Of a stretch of 64,000 nt of DNA, positions 20,704 to 32,662 are shown in pieces; the stretch's first letter is position 1; each line of letters starts with the position of its first letter. A program made the position numbers and the translations under genes. The DNA comes from Sodiomyces alkalinus F11 (lineage: Eukaryota; Ascomycota; Sordariomycetes; Glomerellales; Plectosphaerellaceae). The notes under the pieces were generated by a model that saw only the letters and a list, made by a program, of their open reading frames with translations, was not told where the DNA came from and ran no database searches. The stretch lies in the NCBI RefSeq assembly GCF_003711515.1, contig NW_021167083.1, positions 529,697 through 593,696 on the forward strand. The letters run 5' to 3'.

Positions 20704-22898
20704 CTACTCTTTGCCGTCGGCGGCATCTTGCTGCTTGTCCGGGCTACCTCGAAGAGCCAGAGACGTGGGTTGCAAGGCCAAAGGGGTCGCAGGCATCTTG
20801 TCTGACACCTTATTATCCTCGGGCTCAGGCGTCCTGTCCTTGATCGTGTCAGCCGGCTCGATTCCCTCGGAGGGACTCTGGCGGGCCCCCTCGCTCGGTT
20901 TCCGTTCGCCATCTTGCTCTCCGTCCTTACTATCCGGGGACGGGGTCAAGGCCCCCTTGGCTGCTGCTGCTGCCTTTAACTTGCTGAGCGCCGAACCGTT
21001 GACCTTGAGTTCCACTATGAGTTGGCCCCGGGGCCGTTGCTCGAGATGGTCATCTACCATGATTTCGTCCTCGTTGAACTCGTCGTCTTCTTCCTCTTCC
21101 TCCTCGCTCTCTTCCGGCACATGCTCGTCTCCTTCCTCGTCGTCTCCGAGTTCAGGTTCGCTGGGGTCCTCATCCACGTCCATGTCGTTCGAGACGTCGC
21201 GAGACCTAGTCGGTTTGGACCAGCCGTTTGTCCCGTGATGGATGGCTGCGGATCGCCTGGGACGACCACCACGGCCGAGGGCGTTCTCGTCGCGCTCCGA
21301 CCCATCCCCCTGAGCACCGACAGTCGCGCTGCCCGCGGCGGCAGCATCCAAGCGATTGGGCGCTCGGACCTGACGACCGCTCGCCGTGGTGGTAGGACCT
21401 GCGGGCTCAGCGGGCGTGTGTGTGCCGGTATTGCGGGTGGAGCGGCGCGTAGAATCCGTGTAGAAGTCGTCCTCTTCATCCGAAAAGGTGTATTTGATGC
21501 GCTTGCCGCGTGTGCGTCCCTCGTAGAGGGAGAAGCCGGGTGAGGGTCGCTTGAAGCGGTTCTTCTGCGCTTGTCGGTACTCTCGTCGCCGACGTTTCTG
21601 TTTTTGTTCATGTGTTGTTAGCATGTGTGCATGACGGGAGAAAACGTGGAACGACTGGATGACGTACCTCTTCAGTCGCCTCAAATCGAGGAATGGCGGT
21701 CATCATTTTTTGGGCAAGCTTCCTCGCCTTGGGTCCACCGTCCTTTGTTTCCAGCTTATCCGCCAACGCCGTGAGTTCTTCGATCGATCCCGCAACCGAC
21801 CACCACGTTCTTTTGAGGTTGGCGGGGTTACTCTCGCGGTAGACGCGGAAGGCAGTGTCGTCCAAACCCTCAATCAGGTAGTATCGTCTCTTATCCCAGT
21901 CGGTACCCCAGGGTTGCACGGAAAGCGGTTGATTCAAATCATCTTCGTGGCGGTTCTGCCTGTAGGACTTGTTGATCAAAGTTCGGATGGCCTCGGAGCC
22001 GGAAAGAGACCAGAGGGCAAGGGCGCGAAGTAGGGTCAGCTGGAGCAGAAATAGTCAGCACGATGAGACATGAAGTTCTTTGGGTAGTAATAGTAATTTC
22101 TCTGGTCGCGCAAGAGTTGGGCCAAGTTGCGATGCGACCATGTGCACTTCAGACGTACTCTCTCGGTATTGACCATGCTATGAAAGCTGGCCCCGCCGGA
22201 CAGAGGACTCTTGCCATCCCAGGCTCGAGGCCACTGGCTTTTGTGGCTGCTGATAGCGTCTTCCAGAGCGCGCATATAGTGACCAGGCCTGGCGCAAGTA
22301 GGTAAATTAGCATAGATTTCAGCACGTAGTAGGAGGGTCGCACAAGTCATACTTGACATCCTGCTTGCGATTAAGCAGCAGCCCTAATAGGGCGCAAAGG
22401 AAGTTCTCAACCCGTTGTCCCGGAGGCGTGTCGCTGATATCATTCTCGAGCTCTTGCGGTCCAAAATTGGATAAATTTTTGGGGAACACCTCGTTGAACC
22501 GACTCCTAAACATGACAATAAACTGAAAACGAGAGACAAGGTCAGCTTGGGGGTGCCGGGTACAGGTCCGCGGTGGTTGCGCACGCGAAATGTCGCGTCA
22601 ATCGCGTGGATTGGACGTGGGCGGACGTGGGCGGACGTGGACGCGCCAACGAGCTACTTACAGCGATGTCGGGGTTGTCGGCTAGAGTATATTCATGAGG
22701 AGGCGAAGGCGACCTTTTCCGCGGTGGTGGTGAGGGCTCCTTGACTGGAGGGGAGGGCTTCTTCTTCTCTCCCTTGGGGAGCTTGTTGAAGAACTTTAGG
22801 ATACCATTCTTGGTCTGCGAAGGGCCATCGGACTCGATGTCAGAAGGGACCGGGGAAAGAGAAGAAAGCGACGATAAGTCGGAGGAATCGTCCGTCAT
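20704..22898 (-). CDS. WHIM1-domain chromatin protein (ISWI-accessory-like)
   Basis: Five exons, 22898-22662, 22522-22353, 22288-22159, 22039-21668 and 21597-20704, give 600 residues with all phases closing. A Ser/Pro/Lys-rich N-terminus (MTDDSSDLSSLSSLSPVPSD) precedes FIVMFRSRFNEVFPKNLSNF and ENFLCALLGLLLNRKQDVK, typical of DDT/WHIM-like helical regions. Then LRALALWSLSGSEAIRTLI with PWGTDWDKRRYYLIEGLDD and the R-x-W-W-S-V segment matches the WHIM1 fold found in Itc1/WSTF/Rsf1-type ISWI partners. The C-terminal half is disordered and charged, with an acidic run ESEEEEEEDDEFNEDE. Family members help remodellers space nucleosomes; a role in an ISWI complex is inferred. Which of the fungal ISWI accessory factors it matches is not decided. 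Confidence 0.72.
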
Positions 22899-25033
22899 CG
22901 TTCGCGGCGAGCTTGTTTCCCTTGGTAAATGGTAGCTTCGGTTGTTGTTGGTGTATCAATCAAGACAGAGATGAGTTTCGCATGGATGCGAAATCGGCGG
23001 GTGACCTAGTTCGTTGATGGTGGGTGGAGTCCAAGCTTGAGCAAAGACTGGAGCGATGATGAAAGAGGGAGGGTTTCCGCGCTGGGCCAACAACGCGCCG
23101 TGGCCACAAAACACCCCCCGGTCGTGGTTATCTTTGCTGGAGCCACACTCCTTCTGACATACAACGTACTCTCTTGCCCTCTCGCTCTGCGACACTCTGA
23201 TAGGCTCAGGTCAAGGTCAAGCTACGGAGTAGATTTGTTCACCCAAATGGTCCATCTCTTGATTTCCTCTACTACTACTTTTATTCAACAGCTGACTGAT
23301 ATCATGGGCCATCTCTCAGTGTCTCCGCCCGTGACCTTGCCGCCCTTTTTCTTATGTTGACCCTGGCCGCTGATAACCAAGCCCGTCCTACGCCTCTTAT
23401 CGCACAGCAGTGAGTATTCGGTAATGACTAGCTAGAACAGAGCCGAAGATCAACTTGGATCAGTCATGTCTTTTGTGGGTGGGCCAACCTAGTCAGTCGC
23501 AAGGGCAGCCCGTTGAGGCCTACTCAACACAAGTAATGGTTGACCTTTGGACCATCGCAGTTGGTGACCGTAGAACATAGAAGCAGAAGCCACACAGAGC
23601 TTGCACTCACACGCAAAATCGAGTCCAACCAACAACTCAATGGTTGAAGTTGGGCAAACAAGTCAGACTGTCTTGACGGTTGTAATCCCGCCACGCCGAG
23701 GGACATGAGGTATTATATGGCCACGGGCAAATTCCGTAGCCCAAATCGTAACATGCGCAATCGGCAAGCGAAGCGAAGCCAATGGCTCCCAGTCGACGTA
23801 AGGATAGACACATTATTATGGCCGCCGAGTCCCTATCTCCTTTGCCCATGATGGGCATTATGACCACGTTCTCCGCTCGGAGACGTTGCCGGTGTCGGAG
23901 ATGCTTGCAGTGCGGTATCCAAAGAAAAACCAGGCCGTGCCTGCCATGGCCTCAAGCTGCCGACTTTGCTGTTCTGACTCCATCTCCAGTTCGTGTGCAT
24001 TTGAACCAGTGGAATTGGGGAAAAGCTCGGAAATAGGAAATGGGAAGAACAGGAAGCCGGTCGCAAAGTTAAGCAACAAGGTAAGGTCCTGGAATGACCG
24101 CCTGGCCCAGATAAGGCCTCAATTTTTGGTGTTTACACGAAAGTGTTGGCTGAATGCATGTCTGACCACTTGATCCTTCCTGTGTCCAGAAAGCAGTGGG
24201 ACTATTGGGAAACGCGGTCGGCTTCCACAGCCTTGGTCGCCACCCAAAATGGCTGTAGGCATCTGTCATCAGACATCCTAAGCTTGATAGGGGGGGTTTG
24301 GCAAGATACGATTCTCATTTCCGATGAAATCAGACGTCCAAAAACAACGAGACGCCGCCCAAAGGACCGCGGGGCGTGATTTTGTCGCTTGACCCGTAGT
24401 TTGCTTCTTCCGCTCATATGTCAGCATTTCGCATTCCCCCGCAATAATTGAAATGCAACAACAAGAACAGATGAACAGTGCACAAAGCTTCGAAGGAACA
24501 CCCTCACACGTCTTCCACCGCTGGAAAAGCCAACGGAAGAAGATCGCTTGCCAGGGACGAGAGAGTATCTCTTTTTTCTTTCTTTCTTTCTTTTTTTTTT
24601 TTTTTGGCAATACCATCACAGAATAGTATGAAGTAATGTGACGGATAGACGGAGTCCACGAGGTTGTCGTGGTGTGGATATCGACGCGGCAGCCTGCAAG
24701 TGAAGCAATCGCGATGGATTCACCTACAGGCTGTGGTCTGGAGCAGTGAGGTTGGATGGTCTTTTGGGAGAGGAGAGAGGCGGGAAGCTAGTCCGTCATT
24801 GGGTAGAGAGTGGGGAACTGAAATAGCGGATACAATTCTATGGGGCCCAATGACCAGGTGCACAGACCGGCGAGTTATGTAAGAATTGAGGTCACGTGTT
24901 CGTAAAAAGGTAGGGCTTTCCCCCAGAGCCACAAGTTCGCCAAAAATTTCCAGGTTCCTACGTGAACTGAACGACTTGTCGCAACCCTCCATCGACGACA
25001 ACACCCAGACTTCCGCACGCAGAGGAAGACAAG
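22899..25033. other. Divergent intergenic region upstream of WHIM gene and RPL8
   Basis: 2.1 kb without a gene I can support. It holds TACGGAGTA at 23223-23231 and a (CTTT)n/poly-T tract at 24570-24605. Small open frames (for example 23858-24079 minus) show no family resemblance. The last 300 bp before RPL8 should be its promoter. Confidence 0.5.
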
Positions 25034-26285
25034 ATGGGTCGCGTTGTAAGTAACCCTTAGAACACTCCAAATCAACAGGACGTTGGGGAAGATGCTTTAC
25101 AAAGCCATTGGGTTGCTGCAAAAGAGGGCGAGACCGAAGATGAAATTCAATTTCGTCCCACGCCTTCTCGCTGCATGACCCGCCCGACAACACCAAGACG
25201 AAAAGGAAGGTGGTGATGACGATGAAGCTGACATGCTACGCCTTTTAGATCCGCAATCAGAGAAAGGGCCGCGGCTCTATTTTCACCGCCAACACCCGCC
25301 TCAACAAGGTGAGAATCGAACCGAGCGAGACGAGCTTAGCTATACCCAAAGAAAAAGAACCCCGAGAAAAGCGCAATATTCCTAACGTGGTGTGATTTGA
25401 TTTCCTCCAGGCCCCGGCCAAGTTCCGAACCCTCGACTACTCCGAGCGCCATGGATACCTCCGCGGCATCGTGAAGGAGATCATCCACGACCCCGGCCGT
25501 GGCGCGCCCCTCGCCAAGGTGGTGTTCAAGGACCCCTACAAGTTCAAGCAGCACACCGAGACCTTCATCGCCAACGAGGGCATGTACACCGGCCAGTTCA
25601 TCTACGCCGGCAAGCGGGCGGCCCTGACCGTCGGCAACGTCCTCCCCCTCAGCTCCATGCCCGAGGGTACCGTCGTCTCCAACGTCGAGGAGAAGATCGG
25701 TGACCGTGGCACCCTCGCCCGTACCTCGGGCAACTACATCACCATCATCGGCCACAACCCCGATGAGGGCAAGACCCGCATCAAGCTCCCGTCCGGCGCG
25801 AAGAAGGTCGTCCACAGCCGCGCGAGAGGAATGATCGGCATCGTCGCTGGCGGTGGCCGTACCGACAAGCCCCTCCTGAGTATGATACTCTCTTCTCTCT
25901 CTCTCTTCTCTCTTTCTCGTGCCCTTGCCAGATTTGGCTCGAAGCAGGATAAGCACACGAAAAGGCAGGGCGAAGATGATGCTAATACGTTCCTCTCTAC
26001 AGAGGCTTCTCGTGCCAAGCACAAGTACGCTGTCAAGCGCAACTCTTGGCCCAAGACTCGTGGTGTTGCCATGAACCCCGTCGACCATCCTCACGGTGGT
26101 GTAAGTAACCTCGCGCACGATGGAACGATGAGGGTCACAGGTACTGACTATCCTCTCAGGGTAACCATCAACATATTGGTAAGGCGTCGACCATTTCCCG
26201 GTACGCCTCGGCGGGTCAGAAGGCCGGTCTTATTGCTGCCAGGAGGACGGGTCTGCTGCGTGGTACCCAGAAGATCAAGGAGTAA
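25034..26285 (+). CDS. RPL8: 60S ribosomal protein uL2 (RPL8/RPL2)
   Basis: Five exons, 25034-25045, 25249-25308, 25411-25879, 26003-26100 and 26160-26285, give 254 residues, the exact family length. The first exon codes only MGRV, a common ribosomal-protein layout that places a 203-nt intron next to the start. Conserved segments include [52 protein letters not shown], and [17 protein letters not shown], the loop near the peptidyl-transferase centre. uL2 supports subunit joining and the peptidyl-transferase site in the cytosolic ribosome. Codon usage is strongly biased, as expected for high expression. Confidence 0.97.
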
Positions 26286-27238
26286 AAAATGTGACACGGC
26301 AGGATTTTATGGTTACATTGGGATGGTGTTACGCGGCTGGCATCTTTCGAGGTACTTCCGAGGGCATATTGATGTTAGCTCTGGTGACAAAGTACCGTGG
26401 CATTTCTCGTATGAAACCCCCAGAGACTCTGGCTCTCACTTTTTGCAAAGCGGTGAAATGCCCGAATACCCCCGGTGAAAATTACAGGCATCGACTTTTT
26501 TTTCATGAGGCGCTCGGTTGCTGCCACAATCGAGGATTACCTTGCTTTTGCGTCGAGATGTTGCAAGTCAACATCAAACCAAATCCTGTATTTGCACTTA
26601 GTCTCTTTTGCAAGTCAGGTCCTGCACTATGACGGGGTAGAGCGAATGAATGTCATACGATCATCATCATCATCTCATATCGTAGAATGAACTAAAAAAC
26701 CGAGGTGCTCAGCTCCGTTATCCGTTGAAGGAATTCGCTCCTTCACTCTTCCTCTCAGACCTGGGGCCAATGTGCAACGTGCAATGTGCAATGCAACATG
26801 AAAACATCCTCACTTTATCAAACAGCGCAAACTTCGGCCATGGCGGCGAAATTCAGGTTCTTCAGCTCCTCAGTTAGAGCGACATCGGCGGGGCTTAGGG
26901 AACGAACCATCTGTATCCGTACAAATGGTACAATCGGTACAAACCACTTGGGTACAATTTGTATACGGGCAACTGCACAATCTACACGACCCCTTTGTAC
27001 CGGCACCAGCCCCGCCAGACCTGACACAACCCCTCGATTGGTAAACGGAAACCCCGCCAATTCCTCCCAGTCCCTGTACTCCTCCCCCTCCAACCCGTTC
27101 AACCCCTTCGACCGCTTCAGCCCCTTCAACCTCTTCAGCCCCTCAAGCCCCTTCAACCCCACCATCGCACCTCTCACCTGCAAACTCTTTCAACGGCATC
27201 AACATACCATAGTCCGCCGAGCAAGCCAATTGTCAAGT
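26286..27238. other. RPL8 3' region and ADK upstream region with a long open frame
   Basis: The part after about 26770 is an open frame that runs from an ATG at 26786 (and 26840) directly into the adenosine kinase coding frame. It includes GGTACAA repeats at 26920-26960 and a CCCCTTCAACCCC-type repeat at 27090-27165. It may be 5' UTR or an N-terminal extension. Confidence 0.5.
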
Positions 27239-28564
27239 ATGGCTCCCGTCAAGGAATATGCGCTTCTCTGCCTTGAGAACCCGCTGCTTGGTACGTGATT
27301 TGCAATTTCAATTCGGCTGATCCGGAATAGTTGAAATCATATTCTCCTCCCTCTCCTTCTGGGACCAGACTAACCCCTCATCCCTCAATTTTTCTTCTTT
27401 TTTTTCTTCTTCTTCTTTCTTCTTTTTTGCTCACTATTCTTCAGATATCCAGGCAGTCGGCAACGATGACCTCCTGGCCAAGTACAAGCTCAAGGCCAAC
27501 GATGCCATCCTCGCCTCCCCCGAGCACCTCCCCATCTACGAGGACCTGCTGAACAACTACGATGCCAAGCTCATTGCCGGCGGCGCCGCCCAGAACACGG
27601 CCCGCGGAGCCCAGTACCTGCTGCCCCCCAACTCCGTCGTCTACCTGGGCGGCGTAGGCGACGACAAGTACGCCTCGATCCTCCACGACGCCGTCAAGGC
27701 CGCCGGCCTGCGCGTCGAGTACCGCGTCGACCCCGCCACCCCGACCGGCCGCTGCGGCGTCGTCATCACGGGCCACAACCGCTCCATGGTCACCGAGCTG
27801 GGCGCCGCCAACACCTACGCCCTGGACCACCTGGAGAAGCCCGAGATCTGGGCCCTGGCCGAGAACGCCGAGGCCTTCTACATCGGCGGCTACCACTTCA
27901 CCGTGTGCCCGCCGGCCATCATGAAGCTCGCCCACGAGGCCGCCGCCAAGAACAAGCTCTTCGCCCTCAGCCTCTCCGCCCCCTTCATCCCCCAGTTCTT
28001 CAAGGAGCCCCTCGACGCCAGCGCCCCCTACTGGGACGTCGTCATCGGCAACGAGGCCGAGGCCGCCGCCTACGCCGAGTCCCACGGCCTCGCCGGCGCC
28101 GACCTCCCCACCATCGCCAAGCACCTCGCCAACCTCCCCAAGGAGAACACCCAGCGCAAGCGCGTCGCCATCGTCACCCAGGGCACCGACCCCACCCTCG
28201 TCGCCGTCCAGGGCGAGGACGCCGTCAAGGAGTACCCCGTCAAGCCCATCGAGACGGAGAAGATCAACGACACCAACGGTGCCGGTGACGCTTTCGCCGG
28301 CGGCTTCCTCGCCGGTCTTGTCGAGGGCAAGCCTCTCCATGAGTGCATCGACATGGGCCAGTGGCTCGCCAAGCTGAGCATTCAGGAGTTGGGTCCTTCG
28401 TAAGTTTTTGCTGCTGCTGCTGCTGCTGCTGCTGCTTCTATCTCTGCCTCCACCCTTTTTTCTCTATATCCTGTTTTCTTTTCCCGGTACATGCCGACGA
28501 CTAACTGCCTTCGCACCCCCCCCCCAGATACCCCTTCCCCAAGCAGGCTTATCAGTCATCGTAA
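27239..28564 (+). CDS. ADK: Adenosine kinase (PfkB family)
   Basis: Exons 27239-27290, 27445-28399 and 28528-28564 give 347 residues, the normal length. The start MAPVKEYALLCLENPLLGDI matches family N-termini. GGAAQNTARGAQYLL and GGVGDDKYA are the PfkB substrate-side motifs; KINDTNGAGDAFAGGFLAG is the second PfkB signature with the catalytic Asp of GAGD; the chain ends YPFPKQAYQSS as in fungal enzymes. It phosphorylates adenosine to AMP, removing a product of S-adenosylhomocysteine breakdown and salvaging purine. Third codon positions are almost all C or G, so expression is probably high. An upstream in-frame ATG at 26840 could give a longer form. Confidence 0.95.
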
Positions 28565-29522
28565 TTCAACAAAAACAAAAGAGCTCTCTAGTGGGTACAT
28601 CGTAGAAGCAGGGTGTGCCCCCTCAAAATCTGTTTGCTTCAGGGGCCTGGCGAGGCGTTGACGGTTAGAAAAGGGAAAACGGTTTCAACAACGGCGTTTT
28701 GCACCCAGGGAGGAAAGTATCAACATCAACCCAGGCTTAGGCATTGCTTCTGCATCAACTGGCAATTTCTTTTTTTTCTCTTCCTTTTTTTTCCCTTCTC
28801 TTTTCCTTTCGTCTGGATCCTCGTGCATTTTAGTCATAGGACCCTAGGCGCCCTTGCATGAAGACACGACGATTGAGACTAAAGCCCGAGATTCGACCCC
28901 TAGGGAAGACGGGGTTCTGAGATATTTCCTCGGCGCAAGGAGAGAAGGACAAAAAAGTAACACAAACGAGGGACTTCATTCATCGCCCTGTCTCTCCGAT
29001 GGGAGAACGGCAGTGCGACTTCTTTTCGCCAACTTTTTGCCCCCCCTCCCCGTTCTGCGCGACGCTTCATCTTGTGATGGATGTCTGCAAAGTATTTCGA
29101 CAACCCATACACAGCACCTCAGACGACAGCTCCTGCTCCTTCCCTAACGTCCCATCATTCTCCACGCATTGAACGCCAAGATGCCCGCCATAACTGCAGC
29201 AAAGGCCTAGAACATGTCAGCCAAGGAACCGGGCGATCGTTCAAGTGTAAAGTACTTACACTTTGCCGTATCAATGCAGGTGTAAAACGCCACCAACGGC
29301 AGCAGTCGGCGGGAATCCAGCGCTCGCCTGGGGACAGGAAGCCAAAACCACAGAAAGCGCCGAGTAGCATCTAACGTAGCCGGCCAGAGACCTAGACAAA
29401 GCTGCTGTGACAAGACAGATAACGATATGGTAAGAACTGAGCGAGAGACAAGGCATGATACACAGCTCCGAGCCAATATAGGGACAGGGTAGCGCAGCAA
29501 ATTCAATGCAACCCTGCTAGTC
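28565..29522. other. Convergent intergenic region, ADK / EST1-like
   Basis: About 950 bp with T-rich tracts (28755-28810) and no supported gene. Confidence 0.55.
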
Positions 29523-32500
29523 CTACGGAATGCTATGCATGGTCCGCTGCCTCTGGAGATTATCGTCTCTGGACGCCTGGGGAAGAACCTGGCCGCCGTA
29601 GCTGTTCACGTAACCCCCGTTGGTGGACGTCGCGTCATAGGCAAGAGCATCGCCGCGCGAAGGGTACTCGGCGCCTTGATAGGCGTTGTGCATGGGTACC
29701 CCGTACGGATTCACTTGTCCGTCATAAGGGGTGCCTTGGAAAAGGCTACTGGGGTGCGAAAAGGCCGAAGTAGTGGAGGAAGCGAGGTAGCCGCTCTCGG
29801 GAAGAACATGCCGTGGAGCAAGCTCCTCCTGATTTCCTGTGGCCGGTGCGGCCTGGGATGAACGGCCGGGGTCGTGGCCAGAGGCCGAATAGTCCCGGCT
29901 AGTCGGACGGGATCTAGACGCTCTGCCACCGAACGCCTGGAGAAGCTGCGCCCGGTGGGCATCCAAAAGGTCGTCGGCAGAGTACGCGGTCGTATACTGG
30001 GGATACTGCTGAGAGGTGCTCGAAGGAGCCGGAAAGAAGGGAGCTGCCGGACCTTGCCGATTTGACACATCAGAAGAGGCGGCGTTCACCCTGGAAGCAT
30101 TCTGGGCAGCCGCAGCCATGTAGGCCGAACTTGTAGACGGAGAGCGCTCTGCCATTGAGCGGTTGGGAGTAGGTGTGTACACCATTCCCCAGGGCAAACC
30201 GGGGAACGCACTGGGGGATCCCAGCGTCGGTGTATTCCTAGCCGGCAAGGTACCGAAGACTTCGTTGGCAGTGGTGGAATGCATGCCGTATGAGGTATCC
30301 TCGCGGCCTTGAGCCGACCGTCCTTGGGGCTGGTTCGAACGCGCCACTGGTGGGGTAAGAAATTCGTGAACCATGTTCATGACCGCGGTGTTCTCCGTAA
30401 AGTCGTAGTCCATCCCGTCCTGAGATACGGTGGTCCGAGGCAGGGCTTCTCCCGATGGGAGAGAATCAAAGCCCTGAGCTACGGGACCCGTGGATGAAGA
30501 CCTAAGGCTCCTGTTCGGGGAGAGCGCTGCCTCGTGGGCGGTTTCTCCACCGGAAACGAGGTCCTCGTGAGCGGCAGGAACAGTGTGAGGGCCACCAGCG
30601 CGGCCAGCTCTGGGACTGCGGTGTTCGTCGCGAGTCCCCGGCCGGGCCGCCTGAGCCTTGGGTGTATGGTTTAGGTTAGTGTTCTCCAACCTTGGGGTCG
30701 TTACAAGCTGAGGTACCGGAGATTCCGTCTGGTAAGTGAACTCCAAGTTGGATTCATCCAGAGCGAAGGGCAACGTCGGGTCTCCGCTCAAGAAATACCC
30801 GCAGTGCATGATATCTAATACTCGGGCGACGGAATCCGCAAAGCCCTCAGAGCGCTTATCGGTGTAGAGGTCGCAAACGGGTTTCTCCCTTCCTTTTTCC
30901 TGATCGTACGAGAGTCGACATGAGTCTGGAAGTGCAGGCGAGTTCAGAGGCAGTAAACCGAGTGCCATATGGTCTTCAGGTAACAGGTAAGGCGCGATCT
31001 TAAGGGCCTCGGAAGCATAGGCCTCGACGAGCAACGTGAGGCATGCGGCAAATGTTTTACCCTGCTCTTGCACGACAAGCTTGGTGTCTTCTGCTGCCGC
31101 AGCACCGACATCCGACCTGTGACCGACAAGCCAAGAAGCGTAAAGGCGAACAAGAGGGAGAAGCCTAAGCTGGGCAGGAGTTGAGTTCGGACGTCCCTCG
31201 GTCGCAACCGAGGTGTCGTCGTTTTTATTGGTCTCGTCCCACTCCACGCGCTGTTCTTGGAGGGTTTTTAATTCGTTCAAAAGGGCGCGTGCCAGCGTCC
31301 TGAAGAAGAGAACGTTGAATCGAAGGAGCATGGCAGTGTACTTAGCAGCAGGGCCCGTTCCTTCAGCTGTGCGAATGTTAGACCGACAGAGAGTGTGGCA
31401 AAAAGACGCAGATTTTCTTACCACTGAGCCTGCTCTTAGCCACGTAATAGGCAGCTATATTGACCAACACCATCTTCATAAGCATGGCTGTCGTATCTGG
31501 CGCTCTGACGGACATGTCCAGTCGGTGAAGGACCTCGTTTTCGAGCTCCCCTTGCTGCGAAAACTTCTCCCCTTGATGGAAAAAAGCATGAAGCCGGACG
31601 AACCAATTCATAAACGGTTCGTGGATGTTCGGCGGCCCTGAGCGGCGAGACGTCGAGGTCGATGCGCCAGAAGCGGCAAGGAGCGACTTAAGCTCAGACT
31701 CGAGGTTCCGTAGTGCTCTCGGGTGAGGTTGCGCAACGGCCAGGGACATGAAGAAATGGTAGACGATTTCGAAATGCTTCTTCTCGTCCAGGTACACAAT
31801 CGCCATCTGGTGGTGGGCGTGGCCCGAACCAGGGTTCAGGTCGTGCGAGAGACTGTAATACGTCAGGGCAGACCGATAGCTGCGCTTCTTGTGATGCCGC
31901 GCCTGGCAGCGATATCGGAGAAGGTCGCCAATATGGATGAGCGTCATGGAGCAGGAGAGAACAAGGGACTGGCGGGTGGACTCGGAGACATCTCGGACAG
32001 GGTTCTTCTCTGCTAGTTCTCTCGAGTCGATACTTTTCGACGCCAGGCGAAGCTCCGGGACATCGTAAATGGTCGCCAGACGTTGGACAAACCCTTCATA
32101 GAAGCGTTGCGAGACCTTGAGGAAGTCCAGGTACGACTTCTCCAGCTTATTCTTGAAGACGGCGAGTTGGGGGATACTTCGGACACGTTCGAGAGTGTTT
32201 CGGTACTCTGCGTGGACGAGGCTGTGCGCCTGCCACAAAGTATCTTCTACGCCTTCTTTGACAGAATACTCGTAGTTGAGGAAGATGGTCTGGACACAGC
32301 CGAGGCGGAATCTGCGAGACGTTCAGAAAAGAAAAAGAAGGGGGAGGGGGAAAAATCCGACACTACGTCGACCAGGGGCAGGACGAGCATCACTTACTCG
32401 GCGATGAACTTTTCCAGCTGTTCGTAGCGCCCAAGACCACTAACATTCTTGTCCTCACGAAGGCTTTCCAATTCCCTGAGCAGGGCCTTGCGACACTTCT

Positions 32501-32662
32501 GGGCTTTGCTACACGCGGCGTCAGGCGGAGAAAATCGAACTATTCGGGAGCATGACAGGTATCGGCGCAAAGTGGCAAAACATCAAGAGCAGCTTACCCC
32601 CAGTAATGCTTAGCCGCAGGCGCATTCTCGGCTTGCAGAGCCGCGTTCGCCTGTTCAGCCAT
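29523..32662 (-). CDS. EST1/SMG7-like 14-3-3-domain protein (nonsense-mediated decay / telomerase-associated family)
   Basis: Four exons, 32662-32598, 32508-32398, 32311-31422 and 31366-29523, give 969 residues. The start is MAEQANAALQAENAPAAKHY. The N-terminal half carries the EST1-type helical array: LWQAHSLVHAEYRNTLERVR, then CSMTLIHIGDLLRYRCQARH and YYSLSHDLNPGSGHAHHQMA, IVYLDEKKHFEIVYHFFMSL, the TPR-like 14-3-3 signature shared by Est1, Ebs1, SMG5 and SMG7. The C-terminal 450 residues are low complexity and Ser/Pro/Gln-rich with no PIN domain seen, so an SMG7/Ebs1-like role in NMD is more likely than SMG6. A role in telomerase recruitment is possible. Confidence 0.82.

Noticed and set aside
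23858..24079. Small minus-strand frame containing MAGTAWFFFGYRTASISDTG
   Set aside because: Briefly suggested a small mitochondrial membrane subunit, but I could find no supporting exons or family motif.
25046..25248. Possible C/D snoRNA in RPL8 intron 1 (GTGATGA and CTGA near 25216-25234)
   Set aside because: The two boxes are only about a dozen bases apart, with no terminal stem; not a usable snoRNA.
28880..28905. tRNA B-box-like GAGATTCGACCCC
   Set aside because: No A box or cloverleaf could be built around it; I found no tRNA in the window.
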